64,000 nt of DNA from Xanthocytophaga flava (GTDB taxonomy: Bacteria > Bacteroidota > Bacteroidia > Cytophagales > 172606-1), in NCBI GenBank assembly GCA_030068525.1, contig JASJOS010000010.1:248001-312000 (forward strand), written 5' to 3'. The position numbers and the translations under genes were made by a program. Of the stretch, positions 45,282 through 53,144 are shown piece after piece (positions within the stretch are counted from its first letter, which is position 1; each line of letters begins with the position of its first letter). The notes under the pieces were generated by a model that ran no database searches, was not told the DNA's origin, and worked only from the letters and a program-made list of their open reading frames with translations.

Positions 45282-46025
45282 ATGAAAACAAGCAATAAAC
45301 TATTACTTGGCTTTGTAGGAGTATTATTTGCAGGAATGCTAACCTGTAATTTTATTCTCAAAGCAGAGTATGAGAGGATAAAGAATGAGAAGATTGTTTC
45401 AAAAGAATATAGAACCTTGAGTAAAGACTCTTTTAAATACATCAAAGTTGATGGGACAAACCAACTTTTTACCACAACAGACGATGACTCAGAAGTTCTA
45501 GTTGAGTATGCAACAACTTATGAAATCACTTCTTTACAAGATATTAGTAGTTTCGCTAAGATTCGATTTATTGGAGATACTTTATTGGTAAACTTCGAAG
45601 CAATACCCGATAGTTTAAGAACATACGATAACCAACGTTTGATTATAAGATGTCCGTCAGTGAGTTTTATTGAATTGAAGAATGTAAATAAAGGGTATCT
45701 GAGTGATTTTAAACTATCAGATCTGACTATCCACCTAAAAGGAACGTCATATCTTGGAGTTTTAAACAATAGAATTGACAAGATGATTCTGCAAGAGTAT
45801 AACGATAGTTCTTGTGAAATAAATATGACCAATGGAGCAGAATTTAAAAAAGATACAGCTAAGAAATATATTAATCATTTAAAATTAACTCTTAAGGATA
45901 GAAGTAGTTTTAATGCCGATGATATACCCTTCACAACCATTGACCCAATTGTGGATGATAGTGCTAATATCTCCTTATCCGGAGCATCACTGAGACCTTT
46001 GTTAAAGAGAAGTGTTCAACAATAG
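45282..46025 (+). CDS. Exported beta-rich protein of unknown function
   Basis: This 247-residue protein has an N-terminal hydrophobic segment (about 5-24) serving as a signal or anchor. The rest is beta-rich, with the repeating pattern of head-of-adhesin / DUF2807-like proteins (FIELKNVNKGYLSDFKLSDLTIHLKGTS broken into short strands; SSCEINMTNG; DDSANISLSG). No catalytic motif is visible. The reading frame opens with a TTG at 45276, but the ATG at 45282 is preferred. It lies 21 bases after the GntR gene and its stop codon is part of the operon's terminator, so it belongs to the unit. An envelope role is inferred. Confidence 0.7.
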   Translation: MKTSNKLLLGFVGVLFAGMLTCNFILKAEYERIKNEKIVSKEYRTLSKDSFKYIKVDGTNQLFTTTDDDSEVLVEYATTYEITSLQDISSFAKIRFIGDTLLVNFEAIPDSLRTYDNQRLIIRCPSVSFIELKNVNKGYLSDFKLSDLTIHLKGTSYLGVLNNRIDKMILQEYNDSSCEINMTNGAEFKKDTAKKYINHLKLTLKDRSSFNADDIPFTTIDPIVDDSANISLSGASLRPLLKRSVQQ

Positions 46026-46071
46026 TACAAAAAGAAAGGGCTGATCATCAGCCCTTTCTTTTTGTACTATT
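46021..46071. terminator. Perfect 25-bp palindromic bidirectional terminator
   Basis: Bases 46021-46045 are exactly complementary to 46047-46071 around a single central C. The stem includes the UAG stop codon of the upstream gene and carries A and T runs on both sides, so it can end transcription of the operon and of the convergent lipoprotein gene. Confidence 0.93.
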
Positions 46072-46141
46072 GTCTGGATTTTACATTCTCTACCGGCATC
46101 AAACGAAATACGTAACCCGGATTATAATCTACCTACTTCTT

Positions 46142-47068
46142 TTATTGAATGATTTTTTGATCCTGATATTGTTTCAGAAGACTTTCCGCTTTTTTAACAT
46201 CATGTTGAGCAAGGGCAGCCTGAAAAGGTTTGACCAATTTTGCTGTTTCTGTATTGGGATGTTTAGACAATACGTATGTATATGCATTCATAAACTCTTG
46301 ATCAGGAGTAACTTTACCAGCCTCATCCTGGTAGTAAGATGCCGTGTTGTCCATCCCTTTGAGAAGGTAAAACAAATAGTTTTGATAGAGATCCTTGCTT
46401 CTTTCTGCAAATACAAAGGTAGGATTTGTCTGGTTGAAATTTTCCCACCAGATAACCCGCTCAGCTAGTGAGGTAATAGGAATATTAATGCCTGCATCTT
46501 CGGCAAATCCTTCCTTATTTTCTTTATTCAATTGAGTCAGATATGATTTCATGGTAGGAGAAACCATTGCGTAAAACCATTTTGCAATCAGTTCTCGGTC
46601 TTGTTTGATGTAGGTTGTTCCTTCAGTCATGGCTACCTGAAATCCATTCTGAGTTAACTTCTGATTATAGGTAGTCAGCTTTGCTGAGAGGGGGACAGGC
46701 TTGGCTGTAGGGTCTACAATCAGTGAATCATAATTGGTAGTATCGGATGCGTGAACTTCATCTAATCGGGTACCTAACTTTTCATAGAAGGTGTTAAAGA
46801 ACACAAATGCTGAATCACAAAGAGCAGGGGATGAACCTTTGAAAATTTCCTGAAACTTTTGTGCAGCTTTTGTAGCCGATTCAGCTGTCGAGTCATTTAG
46901 ATTCGCCAGATACTGTACATATTCTGACAACTTGGGGTTTGTTACTGCCGCTGAGTCTGTTGATGAAGTTGTAACAGTCGTTGAATCTGTTTGTGTGTTT
47001 GTTTCTTTTGGGTTTGACGTACAGGCTACAAAAGCCACTACGCAAATAAGTAAACTTAGTTTGTACAT
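46142..47068 (-). CDS. Hypothetical lipoprotein
   Basis: This 308-residue protein has a lipoprotein signal (FVACTS, lipobox VAC about residues 14-16) followed by a Ser/Thr-rich linker (about 20-50) and an alpha-helical domain. No known domain was recognised. The later repeat-like segment EAKLVKPFQAALAQHDVKKAESLLKQYQ near the C terminus resembles a TPR helix pair. It is anchored in the inner or outer membrane on the periplasmic side. It stands alone between a terminator (46021-46071) and a 95-bp inverted-repeat element (47080-47174) just upstream of its ATG. Confidence 0.72.
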   Translation of the reverse strand: MYKLSLLICVVAFVACTSNPKETNTQTDSTTVTTSSTDSAAVTNPKLSEYVQYLANLNDSTAESATKAAQKFQEIFKGSSPALCDSAFVFFNTFYEKLGTRLDEVHASDTTNYDSLIVDPTAKPVPLSAKLTTYNQKLTQNGFQVAMTEGTTYIKQDRELIAKWFYAMVSPTMKSYLTQLNKENKEGFAEDAGINIPITSLAERVIWWENFNQTNPTFVFAERSKDLYQNYLFYLLKGMDNTASYYQDEAGKVTPDQEFMNAYTYVLSKHPNTETAKLVKPFQAALAQHDVKKAESLLKQYQDQKIIQ

Positions 47069-47079
47069 AGTCCGGATAT

Positions 47080-47174
47080 AATATAGTCAGAATTGTAAAG
47101 CACAAATATGCAAAGTATTTGAGTAAATGCTACAAGTTTAGGGTGTAACAAAGGATTACAATTCTGACTATATT
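47080..47174. repeat. 95-bp element with 19-bp perfect terminal inverted repeats
   Basis: AATATAGTCAGAATTGTAA (47080-47098) is exactly complementary to TTACAATTCTGACTATATT (47156-47174); the 57-base interior is unpaired. It fills the gap between the lipoprotein start (47068) and the stop of the membrane protein (47187). The long loop and the size suggest a small MITE-like insertion or a regulatory structure rather than a terminator. Confidence 0.5.
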
Positions 47175-47186
47175 CCTACTACTATG

Positions 47187-47780
47187 CTATTCAAATTGTC
47201 CGCAAACCTTTTCCAACTGAGTAATCATTTCATTGGTTTTAGATTGGTGTTTCGCAATCTGCTTCGGACGGATATAGAACCAGTTAAAGGCAATCCATAT
47301 CGCTGTTACGGATGCCGTTATGATACGGGGAATCATGCCCATTCGCATAATAAATTCAAACATATACAACCCAAGCCCTATACTAAGCAGCAGAAAGTAG
47401 AAGGACATCATGGTAGTTTGAATGCGTTGCAGATTTTTCCGATATACAATCATTTGCTGCAAATACTGACGGCTGTCAGTTACTTCAGATTTTTCATTGG
47501 AAAGTAGGGAGATAAGTTTACTTTGAGATATAATAACCATCACAATGCCTCCCATGATAATCACTACACCTATTCGGGTGGTAGCATAGACAGGCTCAAT
47601 AAAATACCCAATAATGCCGATAAAGATAAACGTGGCTGCCAGATAGGCTATGGAGATAATATATTTCTGTTTCATTTTTCGTTGATAGGTATGTACTTTC
47701 TGATTCATTTCTTGTGCTGAGGGAAGATCTGAAGCAGGCATTTGCTGCCAGAGCTTCTTTAAGTCATCAAAGTTGTCCAT
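47187..47780 (-). CDS. Four-helix membrane protein, possible anti-sigma partner
   Basis: This 197-residue protein begins DDLKKLWQQMPA, a start common to membrane proteins encoded behind ECF sigma genes in Bacteroidota. It continues with a soluble ~40-residue helix and four membrane helices in two pairs (about 40-60, 68-84, 125-141, 148-164). No zinc-binding anti-sigma motif is visible. Its ATG lies 14 bases inside the end of the sigma gene, so translation is probably coupled. A role as a membrane anchor that holds the sigma factor is inferred from position only. It could also be a separate membrane protein. Confidence 0.75.
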   Translation of the reverse strand: MDNFDDLKKLWQQMPASDLPSAQEMNQKVHTYQRKMKQKYIISIAYLAATFIFIGIIGYFIEPVYATTRIGVVIIMGGIVMVIISQSKLISLLSNEKSEVTDSRQYLQQMIVYRKNLQRIQTTMMSFYFLLLSIGLGLYMFEFIMRMGMIPRIITASVTAIWIAFNWFYIRPKQIAKHQSKTNEMITQLEKVCGQFE

Positions 47781-48240
47781 GGTATTTCATGATTGAGCTG
47801 AGTTTTTCTTTGATCCGGTGAATACGTACCCGAATATTTCCTTCGGAGATACCAATAATATCGGCAATCTGTTTCTGAGGAACTTCCTCGAGTACCAATG
47901 AGATAATCAAACGTTCGTTTTCTTCCAGTGATGCAATACACTTATACAGAAAAGCAACTTGTTCGTCCATTGTATCTGCTGGTTTTTCTTCCAGTTGCAG
48001 AGGCATTTCTGTTCTGACTTGCTTTTTTTCTTTTTTCAGTTGTCGTAAGCATGTATTGGTTGCAATGGTAAATACCCATGTACCAACACCTGATTCATTC
48101 CGAAAGCCGGGTAAATAGTCCCATACCTGAATAAATGTATCCTGCACCAGGTCTTTGGCCTGATCCGGGTCATTGACATACCCCATACACAGGCGGTATA
48201 CTTTAGGCGAATACTGGATATAGATTTCTTCGAAGGTCAT
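47767..48240 (-). CDS. ECF-type RNA polymerase sigma factor
   Basis: This 157-residue sigma factor has region 2 with DPDQAKDLVQDTFIQVWDYL (core-binding and -10 recognition helix) and region 4 with LVLEEVPQKQIADIIGISEGNIRVRIHRIKEKL (helix-turn-helix broken here for length). There is no N-terminal extension. The membrane protein that overlaps its 3' end may be its regulator. The 5' leader carries a perfect CATTAGC-N4-GCTAATG repeat at 48248-48265, eight bases before the ATG. Target promoters are not known. Confidence 0.9.
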   Translation of the reverse strand: MTFEEIYIQYSPKVYRLCMGYVNDPDQAKDLVQDTFIQVWDYLPGFRNESGVGTWVFTIATNTCLRQLKKEKKQVRTEMPLQLEEKPADTMDEQVAFLYKCIASLEENERLIISLVLEEVPQKQIADIIGISEGNIRVRIHRIKEKLSSIMKYHGQL

Positions 48241-48247
48241 GATGGAT

Positions 48248-48265
48248 CATTAGCATTGGCTAATG
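48248..48265 (-). promoter_or_regulatory. Perfect 7-bp inverted repeat before the sigma gene
   Basis: CATTAGC (48248-48254) and GCTAATG (48259-48265) flank the four bases ATTG. The repeat begins eight bases upstream of the sigma-factor ATG (48240), where a ribosome site would be, so it could be an operator or an RNA hairpin that limits translation. Confidence 0.4.
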
Positions 48266-48547
48266 TACAATAATTTGAATAGTGTGGTGTTTGATAACGT
48301 TTTAGAAAATAGGCTCTATACATCCTGGTTCATTTTAGTCTTTCGTAGCCCCTTTCATTTCTCTTCCTATAGCTTGCTGCTTTTGTGTCAAACCACTGTG
48401 TGATAACCAAAAGAGCACTTTCCTCAATACTTCTGTTTTCATGTCCAACCCTTATCTTGTTCCATACCTTTTTCACTTTTGAGGGTGACAGGGAAAGATT
48501 TTCATTTTTTATCCTCTAAATTTTTTCTTGCCCTCATACCCCCTTTT
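48266..48547. other. Gap left of the MITE-like element
   Basis: The stretch between the sigma-factor leader and the 48548-48660 element holds no gene. Its right end carries TTCTTGCCCTC (48525-48535), which is complementary to GAGGGCAAGAA at 48682-48692, an outer arm around the MITE-like element. Confidence 0.4.
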
Positions 48548-48660
48548 TGTCCTCCTGAAAGGATCTCGTGACAAGACCGGCGACCTTTCCGACTGGAGTT
48601 TATTTTTCTCTCATAAAACGAACATGGCTCTATTTGTCACGAGATCCTTTCAGGAGGACA
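48548..48660 (+). mobile_element. 113-bp MITE-like element, copy 1
   Basis: The ends, 27 bases each (48548-48574 and 48634-48660), are perfectly inverted copies beginning TGTCCTCCTGAAAGGATC. The 59-base interior starts GACCGGCGACCTTTCC. A second copy of identical length lies at 57076-57188 in the opposite orientation. A stray end (CTTTCAGGAGGGCA, 48675-48688) and outer arms at 48525-48535 and 48682-48692 suggest nested or repeated insertion. No transposase is encoded, so it would need one in trans. It lies between the sigma gene and an alpha/beta hydrolase gene, with no gene inside. Confidence 0.75.
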
Positions 48661-48846
48661 GAGAGTGCATGGTGCTTTCAGGAGGGCAAGAAGAATATTT
48701 TTTCTTTATTTACAGACCTCATTTCCAGAAAAGTTATGGTACAAGATAAAGACCAGCCTCATAGAAAAAGACTCTACCTACACTACCTTCCACGATTGAC
48801 TTCATCTTAACTCTTTTTGTCGCATATAGCCTTTTGAGGACTACAA

Positions 48847-49701
48847 TTAGAAGTTGCCTTGGCTTAGAAATGTGCGGAGTTGGTTATAGTACCAGTCTTT
48901 GTCGTCGTACATGATGAAGTGGAGACCTTTAGTGGAGTATTCGATTCGTGCTGTTTTTAGGTTTTTGTATTGAGAGTTCATCGTGTCCTGATAGGCTTTG
49001 AAGCTAGCTTCCAGTAAGATCAGTGAAGGACAGGTGATGGCTGCAATCTTTTCTCGCATATCTGTATTGGAGAAGTCACAATAGATTTTACCTAATGTTG
49101 CCTTGTCTGATTTTATGCTCCATTGTACTACAGTTTCCAGTTTTGAGGTATCTGCTACCATAGATCGCATGGCTGTATACTGGGTCGTTTTGAAGGTTTG
49201 CGGGTCCATTTTTTCAAATTGTTGGATAAAGGCACTACAATCCGGAGTGGCTTGGCTTTGGAAGTTTGAATTGTAAATTGCTGTCAGACAAGGTAGGGCA
49301 TCTACTACAACCAGTTTGCCTATTTTATCCGGATACTCAGAAGCTAACCACATGGCTGCAACACCTCCCAGACTGTGCCCAACCACAATAGGTTTGTTCA
49401 ACTTTTGTGTTTGTATATAGTGTCCTATTGCCTCTACCCATTCGTTCAGGCTTGGGTTAGCTTGAGGGGCTATACCTGCAAAGCCCGCAAAGGTGAATAC
49501 ATGTGATGTGTAATTGGGACCTAACTGCTGAATTGTTTCTTTCCATACATCTCCGGAACAGGAATACCCTGGAATAAATAAGATGGCTTGTTTGCCTTTA
49601 CCTGTAACAGTTACCTGAAATGGGGAAGCATTTTGGGCTAAGCTACTAATACCAACAGCTGTAAAAAAAGATAGAATGAGTGTGAGTGTTATTTTTTTCA
49701 T
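48847..49701 (-). CDS. Exported alpha/beta hydrolase
   Basis: This 284-residue protein has a signal peptide (1-22) and an alpha/beta-hydrolase fold. The oxyanion segment is LFIPGYSCSGDVWKE, the nucleophile Ser is in VVGHSLGGVAAMW (GHSLG) about residue 103, and the catalytic His is in TKGLHFIMYDD near the C terminus. Substrates are unknown; periplasmic esterase activity is likely. The frame opens at 49725, but the ATG at 49701 fits the signal peptide. A 10-bp inverted repeat (TGTCTGTGTT/AACACAGACA) overlaps the first bases and leader. Confidence 0.85.
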   Translation of the reverse strand: MKKITLTLILSFFTAVGISSLAQNASPFQVTVTGKGKQAILFIPGYSCSGDVWKETIQQLGPNYTSHVFTFAGFAGIAPQANPSLNEWVEAIGHYIQTQKLNKPIVVGHSLGGVAAMWLASEYPDKIGKLVVVDALPCLTAIYNSNFQSQATPDCSAFIQQFEKMDPQTFKTTQYTAMRSMVADTSKLETVVQWSIKSDKATLGKIYCDFSNTDMREKIAAITCPSLILLEASFKAYQDTMNSQYKNLKTARIEYSTKGLHFIMYDDKDWYYNQLRTFLSQGNF

Positions 49702-49741
49702 GTCTGTGTTTGTTTTGTTTTTCATTTAGGGAACACAGACA
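49701..49741 (-). promoter_or_regulatory. 10-bp inverted repeat in the hydrolase leader
   Basis: TGTCTGTGTT (49701-49710) and AACACAGACA (49732-49741) are perfect complements with a 21-base spacer. The left arm includes the first base of the hydrolase start codon. It may be an operator or leader hairpin. Confidence 0.35.
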
Positions 49742-49996
49742 CCGAAATGTTACAGGAATAGTTGAAAATATTTTAACTATTTTTTAAGTGTCTAAAAATG
49801 AGTTGGTTGTAGACTGGAGGTTATTATTTATTTGGATCTCTCTGTTAGAAGATTGTATTTGTAGAAGAGGATATTGTTTTCTGCATAATTCTGTGACAAC
49901 TTCTTTTTGCAAAACTTTATGCAATGAGTAAGTCTGTTTGTAGAGATTCTAGTATCTTGGGATGCCGCAACATCATACAAACTATTTATTTATCCA

Positions 49997-51391
49997 ATGA
50001 AACAAAATTCTATTCTCATCCTTCTTTTTTTCATTAGCAGTATTTTATTGAAAGTAAATGGACAGACAAAACCACAACGTTCATTAGCCGAACTTCAGCA
50101 AACCTTTGTAGATCTGCGTTTTGGTATGTTTATCCATTTTGGTATGCCTACCTATTATAACCAGGACTGGCCTGATCCGGAAGCACCCGCTTCTCTGTTT
50201 AATCCTACGAAGCTTGATGCCAATCAGTGGGCAAAAGCTGCCAAAGATGCCCATATGTCGTATGGCTGCCTGACAACCAAACATCATAGTGGCTTTTGTA
50301 TCTGGGATACAAAGACTACAGACTATAGTGTGATGAAAAGTCCCTATAAAAAAGATGTAGTAAAGGAATATGTAGATGCCTTTCGTAAAAATGGAATAAA
50401 GGTGATGTTGTATTATTCCATATTGGATACACATCATAAAATACGTCCCAATGAAATAGAACCGAAACATACAGATTTTATAAAGGCTCAATTAACAGAG
50501 TTGTTAACTAAGTACGGAGATATTGAAGCTCTGATTATTGATGGATGGGATGCTCCCTGGTCACGGATATCCTATGATGAAATCTCATTTGAACAGATTT
50601 ATAAGCTGGTGAAAAAACTCCAGCCCAATTGTATTCTGATGGATTTAAATGGGGCAAAGTATCCTGCTGATGGCTTGTATTATACAGATATCAAGACGTA
50701 TGAGATGGGAGCCGGACAACATTTGTCAGGTGACAAAAATGAAATGCCTGCACTGGCTTGTTTACCATTGCAAAGTTCCTGGTTCTGGAAAACAAACTTT
50801 CCTACAACAGCTGTGAAAGATCCTGCCAAACTGATAAGCGAAACACTGGAGCCATTGAACAAAGCAAACTGCAACTTTATCCTGAATGTAGCTCCTAACC
50901 GTGAGGGTTTGTTTGATGAAAATGCACTGACTGCCCTAAAAGAAATAGGAAAGATCTGGACGAATCAGGGATCGGTTGGTAAAATTAAAGATACAGGCGC
51001 ACCGATTATTTCTTCCAATCTGGCAAAAAACAAGCCATCCAATTCTAGCTGGAGTTATGATATGGATATTATGGATTTTGCCAACGACGATGATTTTCAG
51101 AGCTCCTGGCAGTCTAACCCAGAAATAAAAGAGCCCTGGTATGAAGTTGATCTGAAAACTTCTCAGGCATTTACTACCATAACCGTGTTTGAACGTAAAC
51201 CAAATATCAAAAAATACAAACTGGAATACTGGACAAATGGTGCCTGGAAACCATTGTTTGAAGGTGAAACCCAAGGTCGGGTAAAGCTACATCGCTTTAG
51301 CAAAGTACAGGGAAGCAAAGTCCGGATTGTTATTCAATCCTACGAAAGTGCACCATCCATTGCCGAGTTTGGTGTGTATAACGAGTCTTGA
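49997..51391 (+). CDS. GH29 alpha-L-fucosidase with C-terminal discoidin domain
   Basis: This 464-residue exported enzyme has a signal peptide (1-23). A GH29 barrel follows (about 28-335), starting RFGMFIHFGMPTYYNQDW and containing LTTKHHSGFCIWDT (HHxGF). The predicted nucleophile Asp lies in LIIDGWDAPW. A beta-sandwich of the F5/8 type C (discoidin) class follows (about 345-462), with NKPSNSSWSYDMD. The enzyme removes alpha-linked L-fucose from glycans; the discoidin domain may bind the polysaccharide. It lies 296 bases from the divergent alpha/beta hydrolase, but no Sus pair is adjacent. Confidence 0.9.
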   Translation: MKQNSILILLFFISSILLKVNGQTKPQRSLAELQQTFVDLRFGMFIHFGMPTYYNQDWPDPEAPASLFNPTKLDANQWAKAAKDAHMSYGCLTTKHHSGFCIWDTKTTDYSVMKSPYKKDVVKEYVDAFRKNGIKVMLYYSILDTHHKIRPNEIEPKHTDFIKAQLTELLTKYGDIEALIIDGWDAPWSRISYDEISFEQIYKLVKKLQPNCILMDLNGAKYPADGLYYTDIKTYEMGAGQHLSGDKNEMPALACLPLQSSWFWKTNFPTTAVKDPAKLISETLEPLNKANCNFILNVAPNREGLFDENALTALKEIGKIWTNQGSVGKIKDTGAPIISSNLAKNKPSNSSWSYDMDIMDFANDDDFQSSWQSNPEIKEPWYEVDLKTSQAFTTITVFERKPNIKKYKLEYWTNGAWKPLFEGETQGRVKLHRFSKVQGSKVRIVIQSYESAPSIAEFGVYNES

Positions 51392-51418
51392 GCGTAACTC
51401 TTTCGAGTAGACAAGTCG

Positions 51419-51447
51419 AAGCCTGCCCTTTTTAAAAGGACAGGCTT
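51419..51447 (+). terminator. Terminator after the fucosidase
   Basis: AAGCCTGCCCTTTT (51419-51432) and AAAAGGACAGGCTT (51434-51447) pair with one mismatch, followed by TTT. Confidence 0.75.
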
Positions 51448-51530
51448 TTTACTAAGTAAAACAAGAAAAAAATATTTTTTGAAATGCTTATAATTTCCTC
51501 ATAATGAGTTCTGAACGTGGTTTGAATATT

Positions 51531-51562
51531 TTTGGATGCTGCTTTGAAGTTGGGTATCTTTA
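51531..51562 (+). promoter_or_regulatory. Promoter TTTG-N20-TATCTTTA
   Basis: TTTG (51531-51534), 20 bases, then TATCTTTA (51555-51562, seven of eight consensus positions) lies 36 bases before the start of the coiled-coil gene. Confidence 0.5.
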
Positions 51563-51598
51563 GGGTATAAAATTACAACTCTAAATCGAAGCATTCTT

Positions 51599-52318
51599 AT
51601 GTCAAAATATCATACTAATTCAACTAGTATCCGTAAATACAGATCTGAATATTATCGCCTGAGAGCGTATGAAGCTCGTTTGAATGAGCAGCTTCATCAC
51701 ATGAAGAAACGAATCAGACAAATCCAGCAGGATGAAGAGCAATCTCTTGCCACTCAAGCCCTTCTTGTCGTGTTACTGGCACATGCAACCCAGCAAAAAG
51801 CCAAACTGGAAGCCCAACCAGAATCTAAAGAACGCAATAAGCAACTCAAAAAAGCGGAAAAGGAATTTAAAGAAGTCAATGCGAAATACAAACGCAATGA
51901 ATACCATCTGGCTGTAGTGGAGAAGAAAAAAGACAAAGACAACACAGCTAAGTATATCCTCAAAGAAGCCAAACGGGATGATGTGACAGTCCGTATTCAG
52001 GCTGCTCATGATGCATGGAAAAAGTTTGAACAGATCGAACTGCAGGAAGAAGCTGATTTTAATGCTTTCAAAGCGATGCAGCTAGGTGAGAAAGAGGAGA
52101 GTACTATAGCTGTAAATCATGTTGTTAATATAGTTAATGCCAGGCTGAATGCATCTCCACGGATAGTTTCCCTGACTCAATCGCACAGACAAGGTATACA
52201 AGATAAAAATTCCAGACAGCATGCCTATCTACCTGTAAGAATACAGACAGCCACATTGCCTGGAATAAAGCGGTTACAAAGGAACTTGGAAAAAGTAAAG
52301 AATAAAGTACTTTGCTAA
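51599..52318 (+). CDS. Hypothetical coiled-coil protein
   Basis: This 239-residue protein of unknown function is Lys/Glu-rich and almost wholly helical through about residue 175 (heptad-like RKYRSEYYRLRAYEARLNEQL, and repeated EKEFKEVNAKYK), followed by a less ordered, His/Arg-rich tail. It has no signal peptide and no membrane helix. The start ATG and a plausible promoter are in place. It is not a recognised family. Confidence 0.7.
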   Translation: MSKYHTNSTSIRKYRSEYYRLRAYEARLNEQLHHMKKRIRQIQQDEEQSLATQALLVVLLAHATQQKAKLEAQPESKERNKQLKKAEKEFKEVNAKYKRNEYHLAVVEKKKDKDNTAKYILKEAKRDDVTVRIQAAHDAWKKFEQIELQEEADFNAFKAMQLGEKEESTIAVNHVVNIVNARLNASPRIVSLTQSHRQGIQDKNSRQHAYLPVRIQTATLPGIKRLQRNLEKVKNKVLC

Positions 52319-52324
52319 CCAAAT

Positions 52325-52873
52325 CTATAGCTTATATACCTGCCCGTTAATCCGGATTTCAGTGAAAGGCGGATTATTTTCAAAATATCCCCGGAAAAGA
52401 GAATTTCTGGATAGAATGCCTTTGCCTTTATGGAAACTAATATCAAACATTGCATTTGGTCTGCCACAAATTACACATAGATAACGGAATGTTATTTTGT
52501 TATTATCTCGCTCAATAACAGTCGGTTCTTCCGGAGTGTCTGCAACCTTTTTGCCTTTTTTCATTCTAAAGTTAGCAATGGTTTTACTGTAGCCAGGTGC
52601 ATTTTCATAGGCCTGTATCAGATTGAGATTTTTGTCAATTCTGATATAAAGGTTTCCTTCTCCTCCTAGGGGAGATTTTGTATATATCTGGTAGTATGTA
52701 TGTCCATCAATGACTTTTGTATTCGTAATTTCCAGATAGTCGTTGTCGTCTACTTTCCAGTAATTACCTACCTGAAGAGGAAAAAAATCAGCGCTAGCAA
52801 TTGGATCAGGTTCTGTATTCTTACAGGATAGTACAATGATAGAGAGAATAGAAAAAAGTAAAATCCTTTTCAT
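52325..52873 (-). CDS. Hypothetical lipoprotein
   Basis: This 182-residue protein has a lipoprotein signal with Cys at about residue 17 (lipobox LSC) and a beta-rich mature part. The sequence FFPLQVGNYWKVDDND about residues 30-45 resembles the start of many Bacteroidota lipoproteins of unknown function. No catalytic residues were identified. It converges on the coiled-coil gene with six bases between stops, and is probably monocistronic. Confidence 0.75.
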   Translation of the reverse strand: MKRILLFSILSIIVLSCKNTEPDPIASADFFPLQVGNYWKVDDNDYLEITNTKVIDGHTYYQIYTKSPLGGEGNLYIRIDKNLNLIQAYENAPGYSKTIANFRMKKGKKVADTPEEPTVIERDNNKITFRYLCVICGRPNAMFDISFHKGKGILSRNSLFRGYFENNPPFTEIRINGQVYKL

Positions 52874-53144
52874 AAAGCATTCATTTGTAAAATGATGAAA
52901 TCAGTATACTTTTTGAAAGGAGTTGTGTGTAAACAGGTGAAATATCAGCAGTCATATTTCTGTCGACAGATCAGAAACAGAACCTGTTAGCTAAGCTAGT
53001 AAAAAGATTGATAGTAACAAAGATGAAGTTAGTTTTTTAACATATTGGAAAATAATATATTTCATCTTAATACTACTATTGTTTAAGTATTTTGGGATCT
53101 ACTATTTTTATATGGATAATTGTCTTATACACTTTCCTGTTTTT

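Noticed and set aside
48528-48810. Two overlapping open frames of 73 and 80 codons.
   Set aside because: They are read through the inverted-repeat element and its flanks and have no recognisable protein features.
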